From: Planctomycetota bacterium
Lineage (GTDB): Bacteria > Planctomycetota > Planctomycetia > Planctomycetales > Planctomycetaceae
Length of the DNA stretch: 64,000 nt
Assembly: GCA_030836185.1 (NCBI GenBank)
Contig: JAURQH010000080.1
Location: 1 to 64,000, forward strand
Direction: 5' to 3'
Below, piece by piece: positions 18,459 through 27,463 of this stretch; the stretch's first letter is position 1; every line of letters starts with the position of its first letter. The translations under genes and the position numbers were made by a program. The notes beneath the pieces were generated by a model. That model searched no databases, had not been told where the DNA came from, and was given only the letters and a program-made list of their open reading frames with translations.

Positions 18459-20006
18459 TTATCGACGGATTTTGAAGAGCTGATCTCCCATCCCGGGACG
18501 GCCTTGATTGCCAAAATAAACTTTCAGGTCGCCGTTATGAATCATCGTCCCTTTAATCGACAACTGATGTCTCCCTTTATCGAGTGACAAGGGGACGCAA
18601 CGAAATACCTTCTCGGAGGGGGGCAATTCAACCGGGACACCATTTAAAGTGACTTCGAGATCAAACCCGCTGCTGACTTCCAGTTGGTAGAGGTCCTGCT
18701 GGTCGGCGTCGTGATAACCGGTCAGTTCGAAGGTGTCATCCATTTTCAGGCCGTTGGCTTGCATCCAGTCGGTATTACGAGTGTTTTGTAATTCGACTTT
18801 ACCAGTTTGAGTCGTCAACAATACTCCGGGCTTCAATGGTAAGCCTCGTGCTGGTCCGATTGCTTTACGGAGTGGCGGAGGTGCAATTTTGACCGACAAA
18901 GGCTTTGAGCGAATGCTCCAGCCATCTCCTTCTCCGATGGCATGAAGTTGAACCTCCCCCAGACCGATGACATCTGCGGCGACTTGCAGTTCCCCTTCGG
19001 CTCCCTCGATCGTACCAAGTAATTTGGAGAACTGATAAATCTTGATCGTTTCTGCATCCTTACAGGTCACCTTCAAGGAGACACTTTCTCCCAAGCTGCA
19101 ACAACCCTCTGGTTGATCATCAGGATTTTTCGTTTGCAAAGCCAAGTCGATACTCTTTCCATACCGTTTGACACTGAATGGAACAGACTTTCGGCCATCA
19201 GTTTGAGGCTGTTGTTTTGCGGTGGCAATCACGGTTAACTCATGACTGCCATCCTCAAGATCATTGACTCTCAAGAAATCTCGGACGCCGGGTATCGAAC
19301 TCGACTGTTCAACGCCATCAACCAGAACAATAAAGCGATCAATTTCGTCTTTAGGTTGAGTGAGAAGTGGAACCGAGGATCCTAATTCTTGTCCCGGCTC
19401 AAACTCGAGGTTAAATCGGGGGGGACTGGCCCAAGGCTGACAAAGAGGGTCACCAAGAATGAGCAACTGATAAGGAGATTGCACGGAGAGATAGAACGAT
19501 TCGGCCAGAGAGTAGCCGCGCGCATAATAAACATGCAGAAATGCGGTCGGAAACTTGGGCTGCAAGGCGTAAGGCTCGAAAACAGTTCCACTGGTCCCCG
19601 AGGCTCCATAGCGGATCCATTCACTGATGGGAGTTTGTGTCGCGTCATCATTCATCATTCCACCAAAACTGGTGAGATGTTCGCAAATTGCTCCCGGTGT
19701 CATTTTGGATTGCGATTTGGGCCAATCAAAACCGGCAGTGCCAGACATCAAGCCTCCCACATCTCGGCGGAATTTGGGAACATCATCTTTGATGATCAAA
19801 GCATGACGACCGGTTTCGCGCAATTTAGCAACAGCAGCATCGAACCAGGCATCGCGTGTTGTTGAGCGGATGTCTTTGGTTCTCGAAAAATAGAACGAGG
19901 ATGCCGGAAGATTTTCATCCGCCTCCACACTGCTACGCAAACTTTTCATAATTTCGGAGACTGAGTTTCCACGCCCGACAGTGACGCCCAACATGGTGGA
20001 CATCAT
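18459..20006 (-). CDS. TIGR03790-family protein, C-terminal part of a frameshifted gene
   Basis: A 515-codon frame whose beginning MMSTMLGVTVGRGNS continues, in another frame, the protein encoded just upstream. Its first about 200 residues (GRHALIIKDD, GAICEHLTSFGG, FLHVYYARGYSLAESFYLSV, LLILGDPLCQPWA) are the C-terminal half of a TIGR03790-type protein, a family of unknown function. The remaining about 300 residues are beta-rich, probably Ig-like or lectin-like exported modules. The ATG at 20006 overlaps the upstream TGA as ATGA, so restart after termination is possible. Without a signal peptide of its own it would only be exported if the two parts are joined. Confidence 0.8.
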   Translation of the reverse strand: MMSTMLGVTVGRGNSVSEIMKSLRSSVEADENLPASSFYFSRTKDIRSTTRDAWFDAAVAKLRETGRHALIIKDDVPKFRRDVGGLMSGTAGFDWPKSQSKMTPGAICEHLTSFGGMMNDDATQTPISEWIRYGASGTSGTVFEPYALQPKFPTAFLHVYYARGYSLAESFYLSVQSPYQLLILGDPLCQPWASPPRFNLEFEPGQELGSSVPLLTQPKDEIDRFIVLVDGVEQSSSIPGVRDFLRVNDLEDGSHELTVIATAKQQPQTDGRKSVPFSVKRYGKSIDLALQTKNPDDQPEGCCSLGESVSLKVTCKDAETIKIYQFSKLLGTIEGAEGELQVAADVIGLGEVQLHAIGEGDGWSIRSKPLSVKIAPPPLRKAIGPARGLPLKPGVLLTTQTGKVELQNTRNTDWMQANGLKMDDTFELTGYHDADQQDLYQLEVSSGFDLEVTLNGVPVELPPSEKVFRCVPLSLDKGRHQLSIKGTMIHNGDLKVYFGNQGRPGMGDQLFKIRR

Positions 20007-20028
20007 GTAGTGGACATCATGTAGTGGA
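19996..20028. repeat. 14-bp tandem duplication that breaks the TIGR03790 gene
   Basis: On the + strand the unit TGGACATCATGTAG occurs at 19997-20010 and 20011-20024, followed by a partial TGGA; the periodicity extends one base to the left, giving 33 bp at period 14. Fourteen is not a multiple of three, so one extra copy shifts the frame. Removing one copy on the gene strand joins ...KKPIHYMMSTMLGV... without any other change. This looks like a recent slippage event, or possibly an assembly error. Confidence 0.92.
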
Positions 20029-20908
20029 TAGGTTTTTTCGTGAATGGAAGATTGTAAGAGGTCTGATGAGAGAAGGCATAAGCGTCTTCGGTCTCAAATA
20101 AAGGGTTTCGCATTTTAGTAAGTAGATCACGAAAGCCTTCCGTCGAGCGTAAGGGACGAAGCGACTCATCTTGCTCAGCCTGCTCAGCATTTACAAAACC
20201 ATTTGTGACCGCTTTTTCCAATGCCTTGAGACCATCAAGATATTTTTCATCCTCAGTCAAGCAACGTGCATAGTGATACCATAGCAAGCCGACATGATCG
20301 TGAGTGTCCAACAACCGCTCCAGAATTTTTTTGGCATCGTTGAACCGGCTTTCTTCCAGCATTTTGAGCGTTTCGCGATATTGAACTCGTTCGCTCTCGT
20401 TGGGGAGAAAGGCACCACCTGCCTGAACTCGCTTTCGGAAATAGGCATTCGAGCTGAGTTGCATATAGTTGATGTCTTCGCGAAACACATATTCAACGAG
20501 ATACGTCATACCGGTCAGCGAGCCATAGGGAGTCAAATAATGCGGTGGCTTTTGGCCGGGAGTTTTATCAATGTCTGATTTTAGGCCGATCTGCCAGGGG
20601 AAGTCAGCCGAATAAGAGATGCATTCAATTTGGTTGGCGATCCCTCGTTCTGAAATCGTCAAAATGATTGGTTTCAGAATGAGCTGACGAAACTGCTCAA
20701 CATCGATGGCCCAAGTGTCGGGGATGTCTTTCAGATAAATGACGTTTGATGGGGGGATATTTCGCAAGCGAATGTATTCGTTGGCGACCGCTTTCAAGGT
20801 CCAGCTATCTTCATTCACAATGACCGCGACATTGTGGGGTGATAGCCCGGCTTCCAGAGATGAAAGCATGGACACAGCGAAAAGACACATCAAGAAGAAG
20901 CGTTTCAT
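20003..20908 (-). CDS. TIGR03790-family protein, N-terminal part of a frameshifted gene
   Basis: A 301-residue frame from ATG 20908, which starts a signal peptide (MKRFFLMCLFAVSMLSSLEA). Upstream codons to 21010 add nothing recognisable. The family start is clear: SPHNVAVIVNEDSWTLKAVANEYIRLRNIPPSNVIYL, split here by VANEY. An insert of about 110 residues with a TPR-like helical pair (ERVQYRETLKMLEESRFNDAKKIL; LDGLKALEKAV) precedes the break. Reading ends artificially with MMSTT-stop when it enters the second repeat copy. The intact gene would span 20908 to 18459, about 811 codons. Confidence 0.82.
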   Translation of the reverse strand: MKRFFLMCLFAVSMLSSLEAGLSPHNVAVIVNEDSWTLKAVANEYIRLRNIPPSNVIYLKDIPDTWAIDVEQFRQLILKPIILTISERGIANQIECISYSADFPWQIGLKSDIDKTPGQKPPHYLTPYGSLTGMTYLVEYVFREDINYMQLSSNAYFRKRVQAGGAFLPNESERVQYRETLKMLEESRFNDAKKILERLLDTHDHVGLLWYHYARCLTEDEKYLDGLKALEKAVTNGFVNAEQAEQDESLRPLRSTEGFRDLLTKMRNPLFETEDAYAFSHQTSYNLPFTKKPIHYMMSTT

Positions 20909-21074
20909 CTTAAATCTCTGTAGATTCAAAAGGTATGATGACGTCGGACTTGCCGGGAATATGTATGTTTCCCATGACGAATTGGCCCAGTCAGCAGGAG
21001 AAAATGCCACTTCCCCACAAATTCCTACATTTTACGGTTCCGTCCAGAGAACCTGTTTTCTCTGCCGATAACCA

Positions 21075-21080
21075 ACTATA
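21075..21080 (+). promoter_or_regulatory. Possible -10 element upstream of the DUF1549 operon
   Basis: A perfect TATAAT lies 71 bp before the start of the PSCyt1/DUF1549 gene. The -35 region 17 bp upstream (around TTTTCT) is weak. This is only a candidate sigma-70-type promoter for the 21152-26291 unit; nothing else in the gap resembles a better one. Confidence 0.35.
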
Positions 21081-21151
21081 ATAGAGGTGCGGGGCAGACA
21101 CACGCTCCGTCCTGCCTACAAAACATTTTTCTCAGCGAATCACCCTGCCTT

Positions 21152-23761
21152 ATGTATCGAATTTACCTATTGTTCGCAGCTTCTTTGATGTGTCTGGGCT
21201 TAAGGTCTGTTCAGGCGGAGGCTCCACCAATCACCCCGGAGCAAGAGAAGTTCTTCGAAACTAAGATCCGGCCTGTGCTGGTCAATTCCTGTTATGAGTG
21301 TCATGGTCCCAAAAAACAACAAGCCGGCCTGCGTGTCGATCATCGACAGTTCCTTATCAAAGGAGGCGATACCGGCACGGTTCTGACCCCCGGGAAACTC
21401 GGCGAGAGCCGCTTGTGGGCCGTGTTACAGCACGATCCTCTCGACACCCAAATGCCACCCGATAGCAAACTGGCAGACTCCGTGCTTGCCGACCTCAAAA
21501 CATGGATTGAGATGGGAGCTCCTTGGCCTGCTTCTGATCTTCCAGAGGCCACTGCAAGTGAGCATGGTCTCGATTGGCAATCTCATTGGGCATATCAACC
21601 CGTTACGAGCCCTGAGCCGCCCAAGCTCACGGACAGTTCTTGGCCCGTGAATGCCATTGATCAATTTGTGTTACAAAAGTTACAAGAAAATGATCTTAAC
21701 CCCAGCGAAGTCGCAGATCGTGAAACATTATTGCGTCGATTGAAGTACGATTTGCTTGGATTGCCTCCCACAATCGAGGAACTTCAGGCATTTCAGAATG
21801 ATACTTCTTCCGATGCCTATGCCAAACTGATTGACCGATATCTGGCCTCCCCTCATTTCGGAGAACGCTGGGCTCGACATTGGTTGGATGTCTCTCGCTA
21901 TGCAGACACCAAAGGGTATGTGTTTCAAGAAGATCGCAATTATCCAGATGCGTGGCGCTATCGGGAATGGGTGATCAATGCCTTGAATCAGGACTTACCG
22001 TATGACCAATTTATTGTGCGGCAAATCGCAGCCGATCAAGCGTCTGAAAATGAGAACGACCTGCACGCAATGGGTTTTTTGACGCTGGGGCGTCGTTTTC
22101 TGAATAACTCTCACGACATCATCGATGACCGAATCGACGTGGTTACTCGCGGGCTCATGGGACTCACAGTTGCCTGTGCTCGTTGTCACGATCACAAATA
22201 CGACCCCGTCCCCACGGCAGATTACTACTCTTTGTACGGCGTCTTCGCCAGTTCGCATGAACCGAAGGATGCTCCCTCCCCGCTACGGATGGTCGATAAA
22301 GAAAACCTGTTTCAACCGGTTGTCTTTCTAAGAGGCTCTGCCGGAAGTCGTGGAGAAAAAGTACCTCGTCAATTTTTGAAAGTCATTGAGAGGGAAGAAC
22401 GCGAACCGTTTCAAAATGGTAGCGGCCGTCTGGAGATGGCGAAGAAGATTGCCTCGAACGAAAACCCTCTTACAGCTCGAGTATGGGCCAATCGCGTCTG
22501 GGGATATTTGATCGGTCATCACCTGGTACGAACTCCGAGTGACTTTGGAGTTCGCAGCGATCCTCCGACTCATCCTGAACTTCTCGATTGGTTGGCAACC
22601 AGCTTGATGGAAGACCACTGGTCAACCAAAAATCTGATTCGAAAAATCGTTTCGTCAAAGACATACCAACAGGCTTCTGGCGTCACCCCAGAGATTGCCG
22701 AACAAGATCCAGAAAATATGTTGATTTCTCACATGAATCGTCGTCGCGTTGACTTCGAAACTTTGCGAGACAGTATGTTGGCTGTTTCCAAACAACTCGA
22801 TGCGACTCTCGGCGGCCAATCTGTCAAAATCACCGAGCAACCTTACCCCAAACGACGAACCGTTTACGCGTTCATCGATCGACAGAATCTTCCGGGGCTG
22901 TTTCGCACCTTCGATTTTGCCGGTCCCGATACACACTCGCCTCAACGTTTTGAAACCAATGTCCCACAGCAGGCATTGTTCCTGTTAAATTCACCGTTCG
23001 TGATGGAGCAGGCAGAAGCCATTCAACAGAAATTACCCAAGGGGGAAATATCGAACGGCATCCGTGAACTCTATCATCGCGTTTTGCAAAGAGATCCCTC
23101 TCACAACGAGCTTCAGATCGCGTCGGCTTATCTCGAAAGCTCAGACTTTCAACCTGTCATCGTCAACGATGAACGACGCTGGGAGTATGGTTACGGGTAC
23201 GTCACTCCCGAAGCTGGGATGTTAGTTTCCTTCACGCCACTACCTCACTTCACAGGAACTGCCTGGCAGGGGGGGGCCAAACTCCCTGACGCGAAATTAG
23301 GCTGGGCGATGCTCAGTAACAACGGCGGTCATGTCGGGAACGACTTGATGCACGCTGTCGTTCGTCGCTGGATGGTTCCAGCAGATGGTAAGGTCGCAAT
23401 CAAAGCGAGGTTAAAACATCTCACCGATCAGGGAGATGGTGTTCGGGGTCGTATTCTCATCTCAGGGAAAGATCAGCAAGGAGTGTGGGAGGTTCACAAT
23501 CGAGAGCAATCGACAAACTTGCAGAATGTTCGTGTGTCGGCTGGTCAAACTATTGAGTTTGTCACCGACCTCAAAGGAACTCTTTCTCACGATTCCTTCC
23601 AATGGCCGGCAGAAATCATTTTCACAAAAACTGACGGCAATGGCCGCATCTCGTCAGTTGCTGAAAAAGAGTTCTCAGGCCCGGGACCGACATCTCTCGA
23701 CCCTTGGTCTCAATTAGCTCAGGTTCTACTTCTCTCCAACGAATTCCAGTTTATTGACTGA
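21152..23761 (+). CDS. Planctomycete PSCyt1-DUF1549-DUF1553 surface protein
   Basis: An 869-residue exported protein with signal peptide (MYRIYLLFAASLMCLGLRSVQA). Order: PSCyt1 with a heme-c-type motif CYECH near residue 48; DUF1549 (VDQFVLQKL-like start, WARHWLDVSRYADTKGY, then CARCHDHKYDP near 345); DUF1553 (RVWANRVWGYLIGHHLV, TPSDFG, HPELLDWLA, NVPQQALFLLNSPF); a C-terminal about 150-residue beta domain. The usual charged coiled-coil spacer between DUF1549 and DUF1553 seems to be missing (DAPSPLRMVDKE runs directly into NLFQPVVFLRG). These proteins are typical of planctomycetes; role unknown. Its stop is 6 bp before the DUF1501 gene, so they form an operon. Confidence 0.9.
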   Translation: MYRIYLLFAASLMCLGLRSVQAEAPPITPEQEKFFETKIRPVLVNSCYECHGPKKQQAGLRVDHRQFLIKGGDTGTVLTPGKLGESRLWAVLQHDPLDTQMPPDSKLADSVLADLKTWIEMGAPWPASDLPEATASEHGLDWQSHWAYQPVTSPEPPKLTDSSWPVNAIDQFVLQKLQENDLNPSEVADRETLLRRLKYDLLGLPPTIEELQAFQNDTSSDAYAKLIDRYLASPHFGERWARHWLDVSRYADTKGYVFQEDRNYPDAWRYREWVINALNQDLPYDQFIVRQIAADQASENENDLHAMGFLTLGRRFLNNSHDIIDDRIDVVTRGLMGLTVACARCHDHKYDPVPTADYYSLYGVFASSHEPKDAPSPLRMVDKENLFQPVVFLRGSAGSRGEKVPRQFLKVIEREEREPFQNGSGRLEMAKKIASNENPLTARVWANRVWGYLIGHHLVRTPSDFGVRSDPPTHPELLDWLATSLMEDHWSTKNLIRKIVSSKTYQQASGVTPEIAEQDPENMLISHMNRRRVDFETLRDSMLAVSKQLDATLGGQSVKITEQPYPKRRTVYAFIDRQNLPGLFRTFDFAGPDTHSPQRFETNVPQQALFLLNSPFVMEQAEAIQQKLPKGEISNGIRELYHRVLQRDPSHNELQIASAYLESSDFQPVIVNDERRWEYGYGYVTPEAGMLVSFTPLPHFTGTAWQGGAKLPDAKLGWAMLSNNGGHVGNDLMHAVVRRWMVPADGKVAIKARLKHLTDQGDGVRGRILISGKDQQGVWEVHNREQSTNLQNVRVSAGQTIEFVTDLKGTLSHDSFQWPAEIIFTKTDGNGRISSVAEKEFSGPGPTSLDPWSQLAQVLLLSNEFQFID

Positions 23762-23767
23762 TCAATC

Positions 23768-25210
23768 ATGTACACAGTAAATCCCGATTCCTCCTTACCA
23801 CGCCGAGAACTCTTGCAACGCTGTGGTCTCGGTATGGGTGGATTGATGTTTTCGCAAATGCTGGCGGAGACCGGTTCTGTTCAAAATACACTTCAGGCGG
23901 CGATCAAGAATCCTCTGTCTCCCAAAGGAGGACATTTTCCGGTCAAGGCGAAACACGTCATTCATCTTTTTATGAATGGCGGCCCGAGCCACGTTGATAC
24001 TTTCGACCCCAAACCCATGTTGGATAAGTATCACGGCCAGCCATTACCCATCAAAAATCTGCGAACCGAACGTCCGACCGGTGCCGCATTCAAATCTCCG
24101 TTCAAGTTTCGTAATTATGGGGAAAGCGGTATTCCCGTTAGCGATCTCTTCAAGCACACCGCTGAATCGATTGACGAAATTTCCGTCATTCGATCAATGC
24201 ACGCCGATGTTCCCAATCACGAGCCATCTTTACTGCTCTTGAATTGTGGAGACGCTCGATTGATTCGCCCCAGCATGGGCTCTTGGTTAACTTATGGACT
24301 GGGGACTGAAAACCAGAATCTTCCCGCGTTTGTGGTGATGTGTCCCGGTGGCTATCCAATTCAGGAATCTCAAAACTGGCAAGCTGGTTTTTTACCGGGG
24401 ATTTATCAAGGCACTCATATTGACACACAGCATGAGGACATTGAAAAACTCATTAACAATATCAAGAATAAACGTCTGCCGCGTGATCAACAGAGACGAC
24501 AGCTCAACTTATTGCAGACGCTTAACGAACAACATTTGGAACGAAGTGGCACAGATTCCGGTCTGGAAGCACGTATTCAATCCTACGAGCTCGCGTATCG
24601 GATGCAGATTGAAGCGGCCGACGCGTTTGATGTTTCCAGCGAATCGAAACATACTCTCGACATGTATGGGCCGGGGGTTCAGGCACGACAGATATTGATT
24701 GCCCGTCGCCTCGTCGAGCGTGGTGTCCGGTTCGTACAAGTTTGGTACGGTGCTGGCCAACCTTGGGACAATCACGACGACATCGAAAAACGACATCAGC
24801 AACTGGCCAACCAATGCGACCAAGCCATCGGTGCGTTACTCAAAGACTTGAAACAGCGAGGCTTACTGGATGAAACTCTCGTAATCTGGGGAGGGGAATT
24901 TGGGCGCACTCCGGTTGTCGAATTACCCAAAAAAGGTTCCAACGCGGGTAAGATCAACGGACGCGATCATAACCATTGGGGTTATACAACCTGGATGGCA
25001 GGGGGCGGAGTTCGTGGTGGATATGTTCATGGGGCGACCGATGAATTCGGATTTCGGGCCGTTGAAAACAAAGTTCATGTTCACGATTTACAGGCCACAA
25101 TCATGAAACTGATGGGGTTTGATCACGAAAAATTCACCTACCGATATGCCGGACGCGATTTTCGTTTGACCGACGTACACGGGCGTGTGGTCGAGGAATT
25201 GATTGCCTGA
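23768..25210 (+). CDS. DUF1501 (sulfatase-fold) exported protein
   Basis: A 480-residue protein with a twin-arginine-like start (LPRRELLQRCGLGMGGLMFSQML). DUF1501 marks: HVIHLFMNGGPSHVDTFDPKP, SVIRSMHADVPNHEPSL, VQVWYGAGQPWDNHDD, VIWGGEFGRTP and GRDHNHWGYTTWMAGGG, each split here across comment. The fold is related to alkaline phosphatase/sulfatase, but no formylglycine motif exists. It is always found next to DUF1549/DUF1553 proteins, as here, and probably acts with them outside the cytoplasm. The next frame begins 1 bp after its stop. Confidence 0.9.
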   Translation: MYTVNPDSSLPRRELLQRCGLGMGGLMFSQMLAETGSVQNTLQAAIKNPLSPKGGHFPVKAKHVIHLFMNGGPSHVDTFDPKPMLDKYHGQPLPIKNLRTERPTGAAFKSPFKFRNYGESGIPVSDLFKHTAESIDEISVIRSMHADVPNHEPSLLLLNCGDARLIRPSMGSWLTYGLGTENQNLPAFVVMCPGGYPIQESQNWQAGFLPGIYQGTHIDTQHEDIEKLINNIKNKRLPRDQQRRQLNLLQTLNEQHLERSGTDSGLEARIQSYELAYRMQIEAADAFDVSSESKHTLDMYGPGVQARQILIARRLVERGVRFVQVWYGAGQPWDNHDDIEKRHQQLANQCDQAIGALLKDLKQRGLLDETLVIWGGEFGRTPVVELPKKGSNAGKINGRDHNHWGYTTWMAGGGVRGGYVHGATDEFGFRAVENKVHVHDLQATIMKLMGFDHEKFTYRYAGRDFRLTDVHGRVVEELIA

Positions 25211-25211
25211 C

Positions 25212-26291
25212 GTGCCCGACTTGCCCCCATCCAGCGAGATCACGCCTGACAACGATTCAGGTTCTTTAGCCGAACCCAATCATTCGGCAGTAAACGATGC
25301 AGAGGAGAACGAGAAGAGAGGATGCGTTCGTGCTTGTGGCGGGTGTCTCACATCGCTCATTCGTTTTTTGTGACACTGTCTACTTATTGGTTGCGGATTT
25401 CAGTTAGTCGTCGGCACACTTCTTCGTCTGACAATCAAAGACACAATCCCGCACCTGTCTCTGTTTTTCTATGCGTCGCCCCCCATTTTGCTGGCACTTG
25501 CAGCGTTTGTCCTTTGTGTTCGCCAATGGATTATGAAAGAGCAACGTCGGGCTATCATTCTCTTGATGGTCAGCCTGGTTATGACAGGTTGGTGGCATTG
25601 GGGAAACTACAATTCATCGGCACCACAGGTAGTCACCAATAACGAGACCTCTTATCAAGTTTTGTTCTGGAATGTCAGCTATGCCAAAGCAGGATGGCCG
25701 GCACTGATCGAGGAAATCCAGAAATATGATGCAGACATTATTGGAATGGTTGAAGTGGGACATGGCTTCCGAGCAGAGCAGGATTGGTTGAAAGATGTCT
25801 TTCCAGACTATCAAATCCAGTTCCTCGGCCACGGGTTTGTACTGATAAGAGGAGACATCTTGTCTCATAAACGTGGATTCCTGGAAAATCACGGCGGGTA
25901 TGGAGTCGTCCGAGCTCGCTTGAACGACGGAGAGGAATTAGGCATCGTTTTGGCTGACATTTATGCCTATCCCTTCATGCCGCGGGGACCGGCGTTTGAG
26001 GCGCTTTCAAAAGTTCTGGAGAACGAGACCGATCAACCAGTCTGTCTGATGGGTGATTTCAATACACCACCCGACTCGGTCTTCTTCAATCCTCTTCGAG
26101 AGACGCTGGAGCATAGTTTCGAGGTGGCGGGAAATGGATATCAAGTCACTTGGCCGATCCCCGTTCCTGTTCTCTGCCTTGATCAGATCTGGTTACCAGA
26201 GGGGGGAACACGCTCTGCGGAATACCACACCTCTCCCCATTCGGACCATCGTCTTGTGGTTGCTCAATGGTTGATACCGCGGGCAGAATGA
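25212..26291 (+). pseudogene. Endonuclease/exonuclease/phosphatase-family membrane protein with in-frame TGA
   Basis: One frame runs from GTG 25212 (one base after the DUF1501 stop) to 26291, interrupted only by TGA at 25371-25373. Before the stop are 53 residues: a polar tail, then CVRACGGCLTSLIRFL. After it, HCLLIGCGFQLVVG and LSLFFYASPPILLALAAFVLC supply two membrane segments, then the EEP catalytic domain: VLFWNVSYAK, IIGMVEVGHG, CLMGDFNTPPDS and HTSPHSDHRLVVA. A Trp codon (TGG) at 25371 would restore a normal N-terminus. If still translated, the protein would start at TTG 25488 or ATG 25533 and lose the first membrane segment. The family cleaves phosphodiesters; the substrate is unknown. 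Confidence 0.75.
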
Positions 26292-26310
26292 GTAATAAGT
26301 AGTGCGCATA

Positions 26311-26339
26311 AAAAAGCCCTCTTAAAAAAGAGGGTTTTT
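26311..26339 (+). terminator. Rho-independent terminator
   Basis: CCCTCTT and AAGAGGG form a stem around AAAA, flanked by an A-run on the left and TTTTT on the right, 20 bp after the EEP-family stop. It ends the DUF1549-DUF1501-EEP unit and could also work in reverse. Confidence 0.8.
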
Positions 26340-26361
26340 GCAACAGACTTTTCAAAGAGAT

Positions 26362-26454
26362 TCAGTCTTTCAGTTCCAATTTGATCTCATTGCAACCATC
26401 TGCTGTCACTTCGGCTTTTAAACCAGAGGTCTCAAACTTGATGTACTTCTGTCT
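26362..26454 (-). pseudogene. Remnant of a protein C-terminus
   Basis: On the minus strand a 30-residue run ends at a TGA: RQKYIKFETS, then GLKAEVTADG, then CNEIKLELKD. It is bounded upstream by a TAA. The mix of alternating hydrophobic residues looks like the last strands of a secreted beta protein. Too short to place in a family; called a remnant because no start codon or upstream coding sequence remains. Confidence 0.35.
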
Positions 26455-26713
26455 TTATTCATGAGTTGTGCTGTGGCGAACATCGAATGGTCTGCCTGCG
26501 GGGCTACCCATTGATTTGAGCCTACAATGAACAAAGAGGCCCGCCGAGCAATGCGAGGAAACAAGGGCAACTGCGCCAGCAGAAGCATCTCGTTTCGCTA
26601 GCTGGGAGATCTGCCTTATATTCTCTGCGCCGCCGCGCCGCTGCGTGATTGTTTTTCACATTGGCGAACAAGCCGACCAGTGACACCCAGGAAGAGAATG
26701 AACCCGTTGCGTT

Positions 26714-26740
26714 ACTTATGCGTCTCGGCGTCTTTGCGTC
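26714..26740. repeat. GACGCCGAGACGC-type dispersed repeat
   Basis: The + strand reads TGCGTCTCGGCGTCTTTGCGTC; its reverse complement contains AGACGCCGAGACGCA, which recurs at about 61212-61227 in the spacer after the DHDPS-family gene. A related GC-rich tract (GCGCCGCCGCGCCGCTGCG) lies at 26630-26650. Such tracts are dispersed low-complexity repeats in intergenic DNA. Confidence 0.55.
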
Positions 26741-27000
26741 AAAAGAATGATCGCTCAAAGTCATCTTGCAATTTCATTCGTACCAGAGTTAGCGTTCGTG
26801 GTTCGCTGGACGGCGAATCGATCTTTGGCAATTTGAACGTCATGACAACATCAACCTAGCCCTACTGCGCAAGCAGTTGGGGCTGGTTCAAGTGTCATTG
26901 CATGTCCCAGGTGATTTGTACGAGCCCGCAGTGCTCGCATACTACGGCTATGCCTCTTGTGGCTTAGCACCGCGTTTGACGAGCATGGTGTGTATTGCTT

Positions 27001-27081
27001 GGGTGGCTGTGGATGACCGTCAGGTCACCCACAGAGCATGAATCTGTCTGGGGCTTCGCTACGCTCCGTCCGCCAGCCACC
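27001..27081. repeat. Nested hairpin element bounded by GGGTGGCTG / CAGCCACCC
   Basis: The 9-bp ends GGGTGGCTG (27001-27009) and CAGCCACCC (27073-27081) are perfect inverted repeats. Inside, GTGGATGACC and GGTCACCCAC around GTCA form a near-perfect 10-bp hairpin at 27009-27032. The interior GGGGCTTCGCTACGCTCCGTC is also of a repeat type. No coding capacity; resembles a small non-autonomous element or REP-like unit. Confidence 0.6.
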
Positions 27082-27316
27082 CTCCACTTTCAACGGTGAG
27101 TGATTACGCTATCTCAGATCTCAATCAGGATTTACGTTGATCGATGCAAAATGCTGATAAGTTTCGGTGGCTGTTCAAAAATGACGACCACTGCAACGTG
27201 AGAAAGAGAACAATTTCGCGTGACGTGGAAAATGCGCACCCACAAAAAGCGACAAGCTCTCACAAAATGAAGTTCGGCGCAAGCCGATGGATGCCAACAA
27301 GTTGTTCAAGAGTACA

Positions 27317-27403
27317 CAAGATTTGGAATCAAGATTCGGGAAGATTTGATTCACCATTTGGTCAAGATTCGGTCAAGGTGTGTCCCCGAATCTCCAAATC
27401 TTG
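27317..27403. repeat. Inverted repeat around CAAGATTTGGA
   Basis: Left arm 27317-27340 (CAAGATTTGGA-ATCA-AGATTCGGG) and right arm 27385-27403 are complementary apart from a 5-base insert in the left arm. CAAGATTCGG also recurs between them at 27363-27372, so the element has both direct and inverted copies. Possibly a decayed element end pair. Confidence 0.55.
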
Positions 27404-27463
27404 ACATCTTGAAACGGCTGTTGAGTGTTCGAATAACGCTGGGGGCATGACGTGCGATTAAGC

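Noticed and set aside
25371-25373. TGA as a selenocysteine codon
   Set aside because: It lies in a predicted membrane segment far from the catalytic domain, and no SECIS-like hairpin was seen just downstream; a Trp-to-stop change is simpler.
26522-26764. 80-codon frame on the minus strand
   Set aside because: Its Arg-rich peptide is simply the translation of CGCAGAG/GACGC-type repeats.
27144-27404. 86-codon frame in the gene-poor gap
   Set aside because: Covers the inverted repeat and lacks an RBS, signal or recognisable motif.
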